From contig OX485809.1 of assembly GCA_950295325.1 (NCBI GenBank), positions 9,674,001 to 9,738,000 on the forward strand: DNA of 64,000 nt. The letters run 5' to 3'. Source of the stretch: Polytrichum commune (Eukaryota > Streptophyta > Polytrichopsida > Polytrichales > Polytrichaceae). Under the pieces are notes generated by a model, which worked only from the letters and a program-made list of their open reading frames with translations, made no database searches and was not told the DNA's origin. The translations under genes were made by a program, and so were the position numbers. Positions 34,118 to 47,401 of the stretch are shown one piece after another (position 1 is the first letter of the stretch; every line of letters starts with the position of its first letter).

Positions 34118-34292
34118 GTGAGGCGTATGAGATGATTCCTGATCCAATCTTCCAGTTAAGATTCTCTGTGGGCGTTCAGAGTGCCTACAAATCAAGGGCC
34201 CCCATAATGTGCCATAGTGCTTATAACTAATCACTTGCCAACAGTTGTGGATGGATTGTTAAGTTAGTACTTGCTCATTTCGAGTCTTGTGC

Positions 34293-34723
34293 GCAATGAA
34301 TGGGGAGAACCGACCGCTACTTCCAGATGACAGGGTTGATTATGAGAACTAGCCTGTTGAAGTTCAAGACTAGCTCAAACTATGAAGAATAACCCAAAGA
34401 AATCACCTCATGATGTATCTGGTTGGACTTGGAAACTATGATCAGGGAGAGCCGGCAGTTAGTTACAGATGAAACTGGTGGAGCTTGAGAAAGAATCGGT
34501 TGAAGTTCAAGACTGCAGGAGAATGAATCACCGATCACTTAGAGGAATTTTAGGGAATATACCTCAAATTAATGTATAAAAACTGAAGGATGTCAACATG
34601 TTAGCGGTTGGACTTGCAAACACTTGGATCTCAACCGATTGTGCCCAAAAATCTGCCCGATCACTGCTTCGAAGCACTCCAATTTTGATTGTTTCGGTCT
34701 TAAAAAATCTCCCCAGACACTGC
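34293..34723 (-). mobile_element. Outer hAT-like MITE, interrupted by a second copy
   Basis: The outer copy starts GCAATGAATGGGGAGAACCG and ends AATCTCCCCAGACACTGC. It is flanked by TCTTGTGC (34285-34292) and TCTTCTGC (34724-34731), 8 bp with one mismatch. Its sequence is split by the inner copy at 34436-34666; the outer copy alone is about 200 bp and is more decayed than the inner one. Confidence 0.7.
34436..34666 (-). mobile_element. Inner (nested) hAT-like MITE
   Basis: A 231-bp copy starting CTATGATCAGGGAGAGCCGG and ending CTGCCCGATCACTG. It is flanked by CTTGGAAA (34428-34435) and CTTCGAAG (34667-34674), which match at six of eight positions. It lies within the outer element of the same family, so it inserted later. 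Confidence 0.72.
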
Positions 34724-34834
34724 TCTTCTGCAAGTGTGGAATCAGAATCTCCCAGCATTTAATTAACGCATTGTACCCAGAGACCCATTCTTGAATGATA
34801 AATATGTGTCACCTAGAATGGTTTAGCTTTATTC

Positions 34835-35067
34835 CATTTGAGCCCAGGAAGCTTTTGGGCATAGTTGGTCAAGATCCATGTGATTCGAAATCCAGCCGCT
34901 TACATGTTGACATAATCTTCCGGTTTTGCTTTCATTCATTTGAGGTATATTCTTCCATAGATTCCTCTAAAATGAGCGGGAATTTTCCTGAAGTCTCCAA
35001 CTTTAACCGGTGATTTCTCAAGCTCAACCAGTTCATCTGTAACTAGCTGAGAGTTCTTCTTGGATAG
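34835..35067 (+). mobile_element. hAT-like CCGGTT-family MITE, diverged
   Basis: B-end side CCCAGGAAGCTTTTGGGCATAG, interior phrases TCAAGATCCATGTGATTC, CTTCCGGTTTTG, TTCATTTGAGGTATATTC and TTCATCTGTAACTAGCTG, and A end TTCTTCTTGGATAG. The termini are eroded and no clear target duplication is visible. Confidence 0.65.
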
Positions 35068-37319
35068 TGATCCGCACTTCCTGGTCAAGGCTTCGGTTAG
35101 AGTAAGTAACCACTCAAATCAACTACCACATCCTCCCTGATTAAGAGAATTAATTAACATATGAGATAGCCAACCTATGTGAGAGCTAATCAAGTCTCAC
35201 GCTTACAAGCATGGTCAAGTGGACCAAAAAAAGTGTTCCGGTATATTAAAATCCATAATGGTTTTGGTCAAACACTCAAATACAGTAGTAGAATGTTGTT
35301 TAAGTCGGATTTCTTTTCATGGTGACCTTAAGGTGTTGTGTCAAGTACATGTATAGAATACACTCATATACATAATACGAAGATGAGATCTTTAGAATCT
35401 ATTAACCAAAGTAATGTTCAAAAGCAAATGACTAAATATGGTTTTGGACATAAATTTCATGACCTTAGATATTTTGAGCTTGAATTTTCTTTGTCTTTGT
35501 CTTTGAATACATTATCAACTTAAGGGCATCATCAAAAAAATGTAGAAATGATCAATTTTACCATATTTCATCATATTTTAAACAAAATTTAGGAAATCAC
35601 TTGTTCAATATCACCTACTTGCACACCACTTGCACCATCCTCAAAAACATGTATACTTTGGTTGCAATTAATTTTGTCAAAATAGATTGCTTGGCTTTGT
35701 AAATCAATGTGTTTCTTGGATGTTAATGATTTTATATTCATAACATTCAAAGTTAGTTTATAGTAATGAGCCACTTTCACTTGAACCTTTGCAAAGATCT
35801 AAAGTGGGGATGAAGTTGTTCACTTTACTATGCTTGCAATTCTCAGGTTAATAGGAAGGTTTAAATAAAACTTACAAAACTAGAAGTTAGCTAACTTCTA
35901 GGACCTTGTTTTTGTGAAGAAGGCTTAACTCATTCATACCCTAAAGCTAAGTTACTTATTACCAATGATTAGCCCAATTCCTTGCCTTGCATGCTTGTCT
36001 CTCAGTTTCCCATGCTATTTCTCACATCATCCTAAATTAACATACACTTTAAATAAGAAGAAAAAAATTGAGTAAATAATAATATAATGTAAACTCCCAT
36101 TCTCATATACTATGTGCTTAAAATATGATAGCCATTCTAGGTTCACCATTCAACATGATAGGTAAACGTATATGACCAGTGAAAGACCAAGAAGAATCTT
36201 CACTTTGACGATGAATGAGATATTTATGCTTTGAAATCATGAGGCAAATAGCTATGCCAAAAAGTTGGATTTGCTAATCATCTCACACTAATTGTGTGTT
36301 CCATAGACTACGGGAAGTGTGTGTAGAGAGAAAAATAAATTCAATCGACACTCATCTACCTTACAAGTCCAAGAAACTTGGGGTCCAATACACCCCTCCA
36401 TGGACCTTATTGTTGGACTCAAAATTGGATGATGTGTATTATGGAGTGGGGACCCATGAGACTTGGTGGGAGAGAGTGATGCCACATTAGCGCCACTAAA
36501 TTTATCGATCCTTGGATTCGGACCCTATTGTAAACTCCAAGTAGATTCAAAAAAAATCTCCAAACCAATCAGATTGTTCGACTCTAGGGTTCATGTGGCG
36601 TTCAACCTGGTTATAACCTCACCCTTGATCTTCATGAGCTTTTTAGTGCACCACCATGTATCCTACTAAGCCGCTCTATTCCGTCATGTTAGTGTTGGGA
36701 ACGTGTGATTTCCACATGGAATAAACAATGGTCCAAGACGACCCTAAACTATCTGATGATAGTGGAAAGGTACCCAAACTGAATACAATGGTTGGCGGTT
36801 CGATTCCCGGCTATAAAATCGTCCATTTACTTGACGGAAAAAAAACTAGTCAAGTGATCAAGTGCCTCACATGTTTCAAGAAAAATACACACACGGAATA
36901 AGTTGGGTCTTGACCACTATAGGAATGCCACATGGCAAACTTTGAGGGGGATACGCAACCCATTATGCCCGTTGGAAGAGAGAGAGAGCGAGAGAGAGTC
37001 CTCTATGGCGGTTGGGTTGGCGTACTTCAATAGTAAGTCTTACGCATTGAGTTGTGAAATTTGAGCGAGGACTTGAGAATTTTGAGCTAACTTAGATGTA
37101 CGCATCTTTGCGCGTCATCACCCACCGACCAAATTGAATCTCAAATCCACTCCCACAATCGAATGAATGTCTTCCTTCAGTTGGCCAAGTTGACCACCAA
37201 GAATTTGTACGGGAAGAGGACCACGAAGTCCAAGTTGTTGCAAGCAACGCTTTGCACATAATGGGGAACGCACCGGTCTTTCAAACACTTTATTGCTTCA
37301 ACTACCTCGACCTAACTTA
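35068..37319. other. Gene-free spacer with a possible SINE
   Basis: AT-rich, no supported gene. It includes a short GA microsatellite near 36979-36999 and a SINE-like fragment at 36755-36890. Confidence 0.4.
36755..36890 (+). mobile_element. SINE-like fragment 2 with tRNA B-box motif
   Basis: Contains GATAGTGGAAAGG, a weak A-box-like word, and GGTTCGATTCCCGG, a strong B-box-like word, about 30 bp apart, followed by TTTACTTGACGG, an A-run, and CAAGTGCCTCACATG. The order matches fragment 1. It does not fold as an intact tRNA, so this is treated as SINE-like rather than a tRNA gene. Confidence 0.45.
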
Positions 37320-37704
37320 AGGTAGGGGTGGCAATTTTCGTCCAAATTTTAGATGTGCCTAGTTGGGATGTTGAAACTATTTTTTTATAAATTTTGAGCG
37401 TCCCGGAAAGATGGTGCAAGAGCAACTATGAAAAAATCAAAAATTTCCAACATGTTTATGATTTCCTACAAATTTTTAAAGGAAACCTTGTAGAGTGACC
37501 AACACTCGCACATAGGGTACGTGGTATATCCACAGGGTGGATTTCTAAAACCGACCGCTGGCAGCCAATGAAATGTTGGCAGCGCTGTGAACGGTAAAAG
37601 CACCTTGATAGGTGCTTTTGTAAACCCAAGTTAAAGCACCTAGATAGGTGCTTCCGACATAGGGGTCGACTTTAGGACCCGCACGGAAATTGCCACCCCT
37701 ACCT
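37320..37704 (-). mobile_element. 385-bp MITE, copy 2, inverted relative to copy 1
   Basis: Same length as copy 1 at 24301-24685 and nearly identical when reverse-complemented, including the CGTGCGGGTCCTAAAG end and the AAGCACC hairpin. TA flanks both sides. Equal length and high identity point to recent activity. Confidence 0.85.
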
Positions 37705-37746
37705 TAGTTGTATATATATGTTGCCCTTTGTAACTCAAGATGCTGA

Positions 37747-38226
37747 GGGCCACTTCACACACAAGCCAAGAGCCGTGACCATGCAAAGTGTCCAAAGGCC
37801 GTCCCAAGACACCTTCAAAATCATGTTGTGTGGTCACGGACCCTCAAGTATAGTGTGAATTCATATGTGATCGGACCCTCAACCAAATGCTATTTCAATG
37901 AGTTTCCATTCACGCAGGTCCTCACGCATGATAAAATAGAATAAATCAACGGTTGCGAATGATCAGTGCGCCATGGTCTCCCGATTTCGTGTCAGGCCTA
38001 CCTCCAAGAGGTGGTTTTTGATAATAATCCAAGTGGCCATGAAACATGATCCATTCGATACCACGTAGGAATCCATGTAGACGTTACATCCATCTTGCAT
38101 TCACATACTCCGTTGGTCCCTCAAGCGTAGTGTGAAGCGAGGTTGGACCGGCTCCGCCTTTTCCACCAATGAGAGTGCTTGAAGTGTAATGGTCACGGGC
38201 TCTCAGTCTCGTGTGTGAAGTGGCCC
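37747..38226. mobile_element. GGGCCACTTCACAC-family MITE, copy 1
   Basis: A 480-bp element with GGGCCACTTCACACACAAG at the left and CTCGTGTGTGAAGTGGCCC at the right. Flanks are TGA on the left and TTA on the right, an imperfect 3-bp target. It is inverted relative to copy 3 at 41311. Confidence 0.8.
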
Positions 38227-38229
38227 TTA

Positions 38230-40411
38230 GACCCATCAAGTTAGAAGTGAGACTGGTCCGTGCAGGCGAGAATATTATTTTACAAGCACCCAATTCAAGT
38301 GCATCTTTAAAGAGCCACCTAATAAAACATTTTCCACAAAAATTCGGTTATGCCCGATGTTTTTTTTTTTTTTTTTTTTTTTGTGGGGCTACAAGTAGCC
38401 AGATTGTTGTCTCAAATTTCAAAGGAGAATATTTGGTGCAATACTACTGGGATATTTGAATGAATGGATCATGAGGTCAATCCCTTAAAGACTTAACTTG
38501 AAAGAATACACACTAACAAGCACTGTTATGCAATACCAAAAACCAACACCATGAGCCACAAACTGTTGGTTTTTAGTGTGCATGTCTAAGCCACCTCTTT
38601 TGAAAATGGGACAGAGGCAATGTAAGTTTGAGCTTGTCAAATTCTCAAATATTTGTTTATTTCTCATTTTTAATATTGAATGTAAGCAATCTCATAGCAA
38701 TCTTGAAGAACGATCATGCAATGCTCAATTTATTTTTATTTTTTCATCAAATTTACCCTTGCACATCTACATTTATGATGTGTAATCGTCATGGACTTGT
38801 CACGATACCAAGTCCAAACTTCAAAATAAGTAGTTTGGTTGTGTTTTTTCCACAAGTGATGCATACCTAGTACATTATATAAGTCCTAACAAGTTAATAT
38901 TTTTCTCCATTTCAGAATTGAAGTTAAGGTGGCTACAAGAGAGTCATGTAGTGGGATAGGCCCGCAAAGGAGACGTTACTGGCAGGGGCATCACATGAAA
39001 ATTGCCAACCATTAGATATAGTTATCCCACCATCCATGATTGAATGTTGGTGAAATTGAGGGTTGGCATTCAATTTTGGACGAAACCTTATTGTCTACCA
39101 CATGTACTTGGGTGGAAAAGAGTTGGCAACGAACAACAAACGTGTGATTGCACAAAGTGGCACTAAGTGGATGTTGGGTGGCCTCCACCACGCCCTCATT
39201 TTTTATTTAACACATGTTTTTCATGGTAAGCAATTTTGCTTTGGTGCCATTTAGAAAATTTCCACCCAATTCATTTGAGGTGCTCCCAACAAATCCAGTT
39301 GAATTTTGTGTTGTCTTTGGACTTTTGATCTAAATTTATTAAGTTCATATTTATCATGACATGTCATGGGTTGTAGACATCACAATCACTAATTCCATGA
39401 AATATTTTCAAACGAAACCTTCAAAAGCATGGTCAAATAATGTTTGGTTGAAGAAATAGGAACGTAGATAATATACAACGCAAATATATACCGACATGAA
39501 GATGGTATACATGTTAACCATCCTCATTCCATTTCCGTAGGCTTGGTTGGAAGCTAACGATATGGTGGGCATCATCATTGGGTCCACAAAGTAAAACCCT
39601 CCCGCAAGTTTGTGGTTATACCCCAATTTAGTGGAGTCTCTTAAAGTCTAGCTACACCACCTAGTTAAGAGGATTAGCTAACTTACAAGTTAGCAAAGAT
39701 TAGCTAACCAAATTCCTAGCTAAGTAAAATCATGGCCGCATCACCTAGTTCCAAGAATCAGCTAACAAATAAGTTATTGAGAATCAACTTACTTGTATGC
39801 TAGCTAACTGATCACACACACACACACACACACACACATCCTAGTCACCACTAACCAAAGTAAGGTCTACTAGAATACCATTTTTTGTGGAGTCGGTCAG
39901 GAGTACCTCAATATGAAAGCATGAAGGTTGAGGTGGCCCTCAAGGACTTGGCCGTTGCCGCCCAACTATGCTAGAGGCAACTCACTCGGAAACTTGCCAA
40001 ACTTGGTCCAGGAGGACTTGGTCGTCAATGGCTAGGTTTGCAAATGGCACCTCAGGAGAAGAGTTGTCCAAGCAAATTGGGATGGCCTTGGCCGACAAAG
40101 GCCATGTTGCAACAATAAGGTCACATGCCAACGCGTCATTTTCCCGATTGCTAGGGTATTTTGTACACACATGCATAAACAATGGCGTTACAGTCTTTTG
40201 ACATCCAACACGTGGATGGCTGCAAATTTGTGTGACCATTTCCTTACACCACAAAACATCTATCCATACAATTCGTTCTACCATTATAGTTGCCAATTTT
40301 TATTGGTGCCATTACGTGTAGGCAATTTTGTTGGCCTTTTGAAGGAATAAAGCGGCCACAACCATGAGATTTTTGATAAATCAACAAGTTAGGGAAGGTC
40401 TTTGGATCATC
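38230..40411. other. Gene-free spacer
   Basis: Contains a T-homopolymer of about 22 bases near 38360-38382 and an (AC)n microsatellite near 39813-39837. No supported gene. Confidence 0.4.
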
Positions 40412-40414
40412 TTA

Positions 40415-41004
40415 GGGCCACTTCACACATGAGCCAAGAGCCGTGACCTTGTAATGGTGAGGACCCTTGACTCTCATCCAAAGGCCATACCATGGGTGTT
40501 GGGAAAGCCATTTTATGTAGTCTTGGGCCCTCAAGCATAGTGTGAAGTGAGAATGAACCATGTTGCGGGACCATTGCATATTAGGTTGGCAAAAAAAGAG
40601 GGGAGGATTTGGTTTAATATAATATGCCTCCAAGTGTATCAATTTAAGATAATTACTTGGTGGTGTTTGTCTAACCTAGAATCTATTCTGGAATCTACCA
40701 TGATATATGTCCTGAAATCTATTATGCTGGAAAAAATATTAAAAAAGTCATGGTCTCCTGGAATTTGCGTCAAGCCCACCTCTTGGAGGTGGGTCTGATG
40801 CAAATTCCGGTAGACCATGTACCCTTATCCACAACCAACCATGTAGGACTCCATGTAGACTTTTCATCCACGAACTTTTCTTTGGGCCTTTAGGCCTTCA
40901 CCTCCTAGTGTGAAGTGAACTTGGATGGTCTCCGCCTTTTCGACCAATGAGAGCTCTTACATTGCCATGGTCAAGGCCCTGCACCCTTGTGTGTGAAGTG
41001 GCCC
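40415..41004. mobile_element. GGGCCACTTCACAC-family MITE, copy 2, TTA target
   Basis: A 590-bp element bounded by GGGCCACTTCACACATGAG and GTGTGTGAAGTGGCCC with TTA on both sides (40412-40414 and 41005-41007). A 3-bp TTA target and GGGCC ends indicate a Tourist/PIF-Harbinger type MITE. Same orientation as the copy at 62994. Confidence 0.87.
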
Positions 41005-41310
41005 TTAGCCGACAATCTCATAGGGCAGACCCTGAGTCCCTTTGGAGAATCTTTGCGGAGTTTTTAGGCAACCCATGAAGGGTATATTTGTTGGGGCAAC
41101 GTGGATTTTTTTTTTGGGTAGCAAATCTTCATATGTGTTGGGTTGCTTGTAAAAATATGCACATAGTTCTATACATAGGCATGTGCATCCACAAAAATAG
41201 GTTCACAAGGTCCGCTCATGAAAAAGCTTCACTTTCAATGGATGGGCCAGGAACCGATGAAGAGGCCCATTTCTTAGTGCTTCAAGTACTCTGTTTGAAG
41301 AGTGGGCTTA

Positions 41311-41799
41311 GGGCCACTTCACACACGAGACTGAGAGCCCGTGACCATTACACTTCAAGCCTTCTGATTGGTGGAAAAGGCAGAGCCGGTTCAAGTTCGC
41401 TTCACACTACGCTTGAGGGACCAACCGAGTATGTGAATCCAAGATGGATGTAAAGTCTACATGGATTCTTACATGGCATCCAATGGATCATGTTTCATGG
41501 TCACTTGGACTATTTGCAAACACCACCTCTTGGAGGTAGGCTAACACAAAAGCATGGCACCCCGAACGTTCACCACCGTTGGTTTATTCTATTTTATCAT
41601 GTGCGAGGACCCGCATGAATAGACATTCATTGAAATAGCATTTGGTTGAGGGCCCGGCCACATATGATTTCACACTACACTTGAGGGTCCGTGACCACAC
41701 TACACGATTTTGGAGGTGTCTTGAGACGGCCTTCAGAGACTTTCTTTTGGCTCTCACAATTTCATGGTCACAACTCTTGCCTCATGTGTGAAGTGGCCC
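41311..41799. mobile_element. GGGCCACTTCACAC-family MITE, copy 3, TTA target
   Basis: A 489-bp element bounded by GGGCCACTTCACACACGAG and CTCATGTGTGAAGTGGCCC, with TTA at 41308-41310 and 41800-41802. It lies only about 300 bp from copy 2. Its interior is the reverse complement of copy 1 in outline. Confidence 0.87.
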
Positions 41800-41802
41800 T
41801 TA

Positions 41803-44800
41803 GCTGCACACCAACCCCACAACAATGTATTAAGTTAGCAAATTCACTACACATTAGCAAATACAAGTTGGGGCCATACTCAATTTCCTCATAATTTCTG
41901 AACTCGGGGGGTTCACTCCCTTTTATATTTTGCATACACGTGCGTTCGGGACCTAATTATTGGGGGGGGGGGGTTGTTTACCTTGCAGAAAAGATTATAA
42001 GGTGATGGCATTTTACATGTAAAAAACTTGAAAATATTATATGTGATGTTAATTTACATGTAAACATGTTTCATTATTTAAAAATCCCCTATTTGACATG
42101 TACATTTTTTACAAAATTTATCTACAATGAATACATTGGACCCTATTTTTTATCGCACGTTGTTCTACGATTTTCGCTAGTGAAACCCCTCCCCCTGAGT
42201 TTCTGGAACCACTATGATATCTTATTCACCATCAAAGTGAAGAATATTCGGAGAGAACTTGAATTGATCATAGAGGCTGTCCATGAATCAATTAAATGAA
42301 GTTGGGATCAACAATTTACCAAACTTTTCAACATGGTTGTTAAGAATTTTAACCAAGGATTTGTCGCAAATCCATGCACACTGAAAGTAAAAACGTTAGA
42401 ACTTATTACAACTCCCATTTTTTTCTTGAACACATCTTCGTTTGGAGTTGATATTGGAGACCTTGACTTGGACTAGTGGATTAGATTAAGATAAGTAAGC
42501 CATAATCTCATAGGGGGTGGGTTTTATGAACTCTCTAACATGGTGGGCGTGCATTGAGCTCAGGGGTTCACGGCAAGCATGTATGTCAAAGATGAAAACG
42601 TTGAAATTCTCTTAGAAATCAAAAATATATTTCAAAAGCATATGTAATCCTGGAATTAGCACGAGACTCTCTCTTTTAGTCTAGCGAGTTCAAGTTGTCG
42701 TGAATCACCCATAAACCTATGAGGAGTAGGCTCAAACCAGATTCTTTTAAGGTGGTTGTCATGAACACTAAGACCAGGGATTGTGTTAGCCATGTTGGTT
42801 GAAGGTGACAACATAAAACCTTTAATTAATAGATCAAGAATTCCTTCATAACAATTTTGCCCCATGAATGTCATCAGAGACCTTAGACTTAGTCTAGTGA
42901 GATCAAATTGAAGTGAATAATCCATAACTTTATAGGCTTTTAAGATTTGTGACAACCATGTAAGTTGAAGGTTGCCAACCCAAGCACAACTAAATCCAAA
43001 AGGACAATGGGCACATCCCTAGTTAGCATACACAAAGATTCACAATGCGCCATCTACACCACACCTCCTTGACATTGGACCAGTTTGCTTCTGGTTTGGT
43101 AGTGTAGTTTGTATTCACTCACACACATTCTTCGGTATAGGCCCATATTGACATTCAACCCCCCTTCATCCCATCCCCGTCACATATCATGCGATTCACG
43201 GAATTCACTTACTGTCATGACAATGTCCCAAACACCATCACCAAAGAGAAACAAGACAAATACAACCCATTAATACAAGAACTTTAAGACACATGATGGC
43301 AAGTCAAACCCCTCAAAACTGCCATCATTGGTGTAAGAGAAACCATACACAAGCATTTGATACGAAGCACTAAAGCATCTTAAAATACTATCCACCAAGA
43401 TTTTTTTTTAAAAAAAAAACTCTTGAAACATTTACATGAAATATCCATAAAATGTCTCACATATTTAATACTAAGTGAAAGAAGATTAGACAACAGACAA
43501 GCCCATGTGAACGTAGCATAATGGGGGATTCCCACATAATCAAACATATCATTAAAAAGAGCCCACCCTTCGAAAGGATGGAATTAACCTGACCTTGATG
43601 CTTGGTAACACAATGGAAGAACAAGCTATTTTGATAATATGGTTATCTATGATATTATCTTGATAACCTGTTCTCACCCTCCTCTTTGGTATAGTAGTTG
43701 TCATGATACTTTAGCCCTTGGCAAATGGGGTGAATGTTAGAGGGGACATCACATTGGGGGAGGGCAAGGGTGAAAACGTTTATTACTACTATAGATACTA
43801 ATAATTTCTATTGAGAAACCAATTCAACACATGATTTAGGATCAAAGACTCTTATTTAGTTTAGTGAGCATAAATTGGGATGAATCAACAAGCAACCTAT
43901 AAGGGGGGGGGGTTGGGCATATTTATGTTATTACCCCTTCAATAAGTGTTGTGAAACCAAAAGCTAGCCCCTTGACAATGAATCCATGCATTATAGCAAC
44001 CTTTGACACCATCGTAACGCAAAACCATTGTTGCTTATTGCACTTTGAATCATAGATTGGTTGTTGAAATTGGTTGACGGTTGATTATCCCAATCCCTAG
44101 AGATAACGACTTGTGCCATTTTTTGCTCTTACAATGTAGTTGAAAATGAGATTCACTTTGTGTTTGAGTGTCCCTTGCTCTACAACTTTATTTAAGAATC
44201 TAGAGATATGTTTCCTTCAATTTTTGAGAATGTTGTGTTAGGGAGTCTAGGGTCTTTCTTCCAATCAAACTTTTGAGTTGATATTAGCCTCTACCTTAAG
44301 GAGACTACTACACTTTGCTACTCTAGGGAGTGTCTGAGCATGCTTGACACTTTCTTGACATACTTCTAGTCCCACAAGCCTTTTGCTTTTTGGACTTTAA
44401 AGTTGATTTCATTGTATTGGTAGGTTAAAAAAAAAAAAGGGAAAAATGACCAAGCTGGTGGAAACATTGGAATGTGCCCAGGGCTAGATGCCTATGTCAT
44501 TAAGCTGGACCCATACCACAATCACCCAAAATGACAATGTAGTCCACTATATTAAATAGCATGCATAATTTTTTTTAATTACTTAACCAATTGACCTTGA
44601 ATTTAGCATCAAGGTTCCCAAATCAGTCTAGAAGGACCCATTTTGGATGAATTAATCTGAATGTGACCTATGGGGAGAGAGAAATTTATTGTATATGCGT
44701 GTACCTCTCATTTATCCAAGAGAAAAGCCCTAAGAGAGAATGTAGCTTGGATGTTACTTTTTTGGTTGATCTGACAACATATTTAGTTTTAAAGCTCCTG

Positions 44801-47401
44801 AATTAGTTAAGGTCACTTTGAGATACGTTGGCAACAAATGCATGGGAGGTCAAGTTTTATGTTAGATTAATGACATGTACAGTTGTGTATGATAATTCCC
44901 TCTCTCCAATCTACGGGGTTAAGTTTTTACTAAACTCCTTTTGCCTTGCTAATAATGGTGGAACCCAACTAAAAAGAGGTGGGTGTCTACACTAATTATC
45001 CTAATTAGTGAGAGAGGGCTAATAGTGAGTGTGGGAAATTAGTGAAGGTGATACTACATTTCTTTACGCTATGAAATTAGTGACACTAGAAGATCTAGGA
45101 AGCATTATTCATCCTAGCACTACTACATTGAAAATAATATTCACAGCAACACTATTCATATGCAACAATATTGGCACTTGACATTATTTCCTATATTTTG
45201 TTTTTCACTCTACAAACACCTTAGAGCACACACATTGATAAATGAGCATGGATTCATGAATTTAGTGTCAGTCAATAAAAATCTCAGCCCTCAGTAACTT
45301 TGAGATTTGGCTAAATAGTGCATGTTTTGTGAATTAGTACCACCCTCACTAATTGGGCTAATCAAGTGTAGCCTTGGCCTTGGAATATGGGAAGCTAAAA
45401 CCGTGGCAACGGCCGATGATGAGTAAAGAGAGAAGAGGTGGGCACATGGCCAACTAGGCTTCCATAGCTTGGGCAACCCTTGAAGGACCTGGGCTCAATC
45501 AATAGAAAAAATATGAAAATATGAACATGATACTAATTTTTTCTGGCTAAAAATGTGTTATCTTATGTCAGGGTAAATGCAAGCTTGTGTTTATTGCAAT
45601 GGGGTAAAACATGAGTTGTGTTTTTATTGTCTTTTGTCGTGTGCGAAGTGGTTTGCCTTGGCGGTACCCACTTGTTCGTTGTCTTGGACAGTTGTTTGCC
45701 TCACGCCCTGATCACACCAAACTTTCCATCCAGTTCCAACCATGATATTGCTGGGGATTATGTTGAGAAATAGATGCAAGTCCACCACTTTTCACATTAT
45801 TATAACCGGAGATGCCTATGAATGGTGTTTGAACATGCTGGTGTGATTAGCCCCTCACAACCCTGCCTCCACAATGGCTAAAAAAAACTGCGGGGTAGCA
45901 AAGCTGGGCCATGTGTCCAACCTAAGAGAGAGAGGAAGAGAGAGAGATAGAGAGAGACCCATGAGGAACTTGACTGATGAGTGCGGTTGGGGACTGACTT
46001 TCTTTGTGCAACTGTCAGCCACATGGGAAGAATGCGCATTGCAATCCATGGAGCGTGCGTGTAAATTTAGTAAACGAAGCAGGCGACGTCGCAGGGGAGA
46101 GCCGAATCCAGATCCCCCACCTCGGAGCATCCACCGCTCCGGAGAAGCCGCCGTGATAAAAGGTAGGAGGAGGAGGGAACTTGGGACATTGCAACTTTGC
46201 TGCAAGGGAGGCCAGTTGCCAAGTCCAACGATGGATCACTGCCACTAACTTATGAACTTAACTTAGTGTGCATTTATCGTCGTGAAACTAAGTTCATCTG
46301 CGCTGATAGCTTTAATAAGCATTAGATCGTCTAGGGTGGGCACAGTGCTCGGTCAACCCTCCTCTAAGAGTTCTTTGGGGCGCATGTGGACGTGGCCACG
46401 AGGTCTTAAGAAGTTGGCTCACATTATCGAGGAGGCGGAAGTGGACTGTGTGGTAGAGTACTTGGAGTCCCTTGAGTGGGATTGCTCTTCTGTTCTTGGC
46501 AAGTTTTGCAAGCAGTTGAGACTCTGGTTTTTTGCAGGCGAAGTTGGGATCTAGAAGATTAGAGGTGCTGCTCAGTGGTGATGAGTTGTTGAGGGGTATT
46601 GGGACTCCGAGATTAATTATCGTGGGTGACGTCGGCGACCTTTTACATGTGCTTGTATGTGTCAGAACTCACCACCATGTGATTGAGCATTTCACCGGAG
46701 CACCACTAGATGCAAGGCAATTACTTGACATATTTAAGGTTCACAGCAGACGCGGTAGCTTTGAGACGTGGGGAAACTTTGGTATTCTTCTACATTTCGA
46801 GATTGTAGATCGACCTTCATATCGCACATTTTAGACTGCCTCAAACAAATTGTGTGAGGTTTTACTGTTGCTGAAATTCTTCAGATTCCTTGAATCCATC
46901 ACATGATTGAGTCGGTTTCTATGTCATGTGGAGGTGATCTACAGATTGCAAATTGCTAGACCAGCATTCATACCGAGAGTCGGTGGGAGGTGGTTTGGAG
47001 CAGTAGTACCCAAAGAGAGATTTAAAACTTTCTTCAGGCGGGAATAAATTCAAACGATTTTCTTCTGCCTCCGGGTAGTCCGCAAGAGAATGCTTCTCAC
47101 TCATTAAATATCCCTGTTAGTGGAGCAAGAGCCCAAACTTAATTAGTCGCATAATAATGCACGGGAACATTTGCATAAGTTTTTTCTGCAATGCTCGTCG
47201 ATTGCCGCCTTCTGATATTACTTTTTTGCTTCTTTAATTTTGTTACTTTTGATCGCTTCAGGTTTCGGTGGTTCGATTCAATTTCAGGTTACCAGATACT
47301 GTCTCATGACCTGCACTTGTGCTGCAACCATTGATCACATCAGAAATTCTGGTGAAGCATTTTCCGTGAAGAGTTTGAGTTGAGTTGAGTTGCCGGGCGC
47401 C
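41803..47401. other. Long gene-free spacer upstream of the kinase-like gene
   Basis: AT-rich, with G-runs near 41962 and 43906 and a GA-rich stretch near 45926-45957. Codon-like frames near 45874-46248 and 46282-46834 do not match a family I recognise and overlap on opposite strands, so I do not call them. The last ~500 bp should hold the kinase-like gene's promoter; no clear TATA box is obvious. Confidence 0.4.

Noticed and set aside
36795-36815. Possible tRNA gene from the GGTTCGATTCC motif
   Set aside because: No cloverleaf or acceptor stem can be formed around it. The flanks match a dispersed SINE-like fragment instead.
45874-46834. Possible gene upstream of the pseudokinase (frames of 124, 116, 90 and 100 residues)
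   Set aside because: The frames overlap on opposite strands, include a GA-repeat translation, and show no recognised motif or consistent splice structure.
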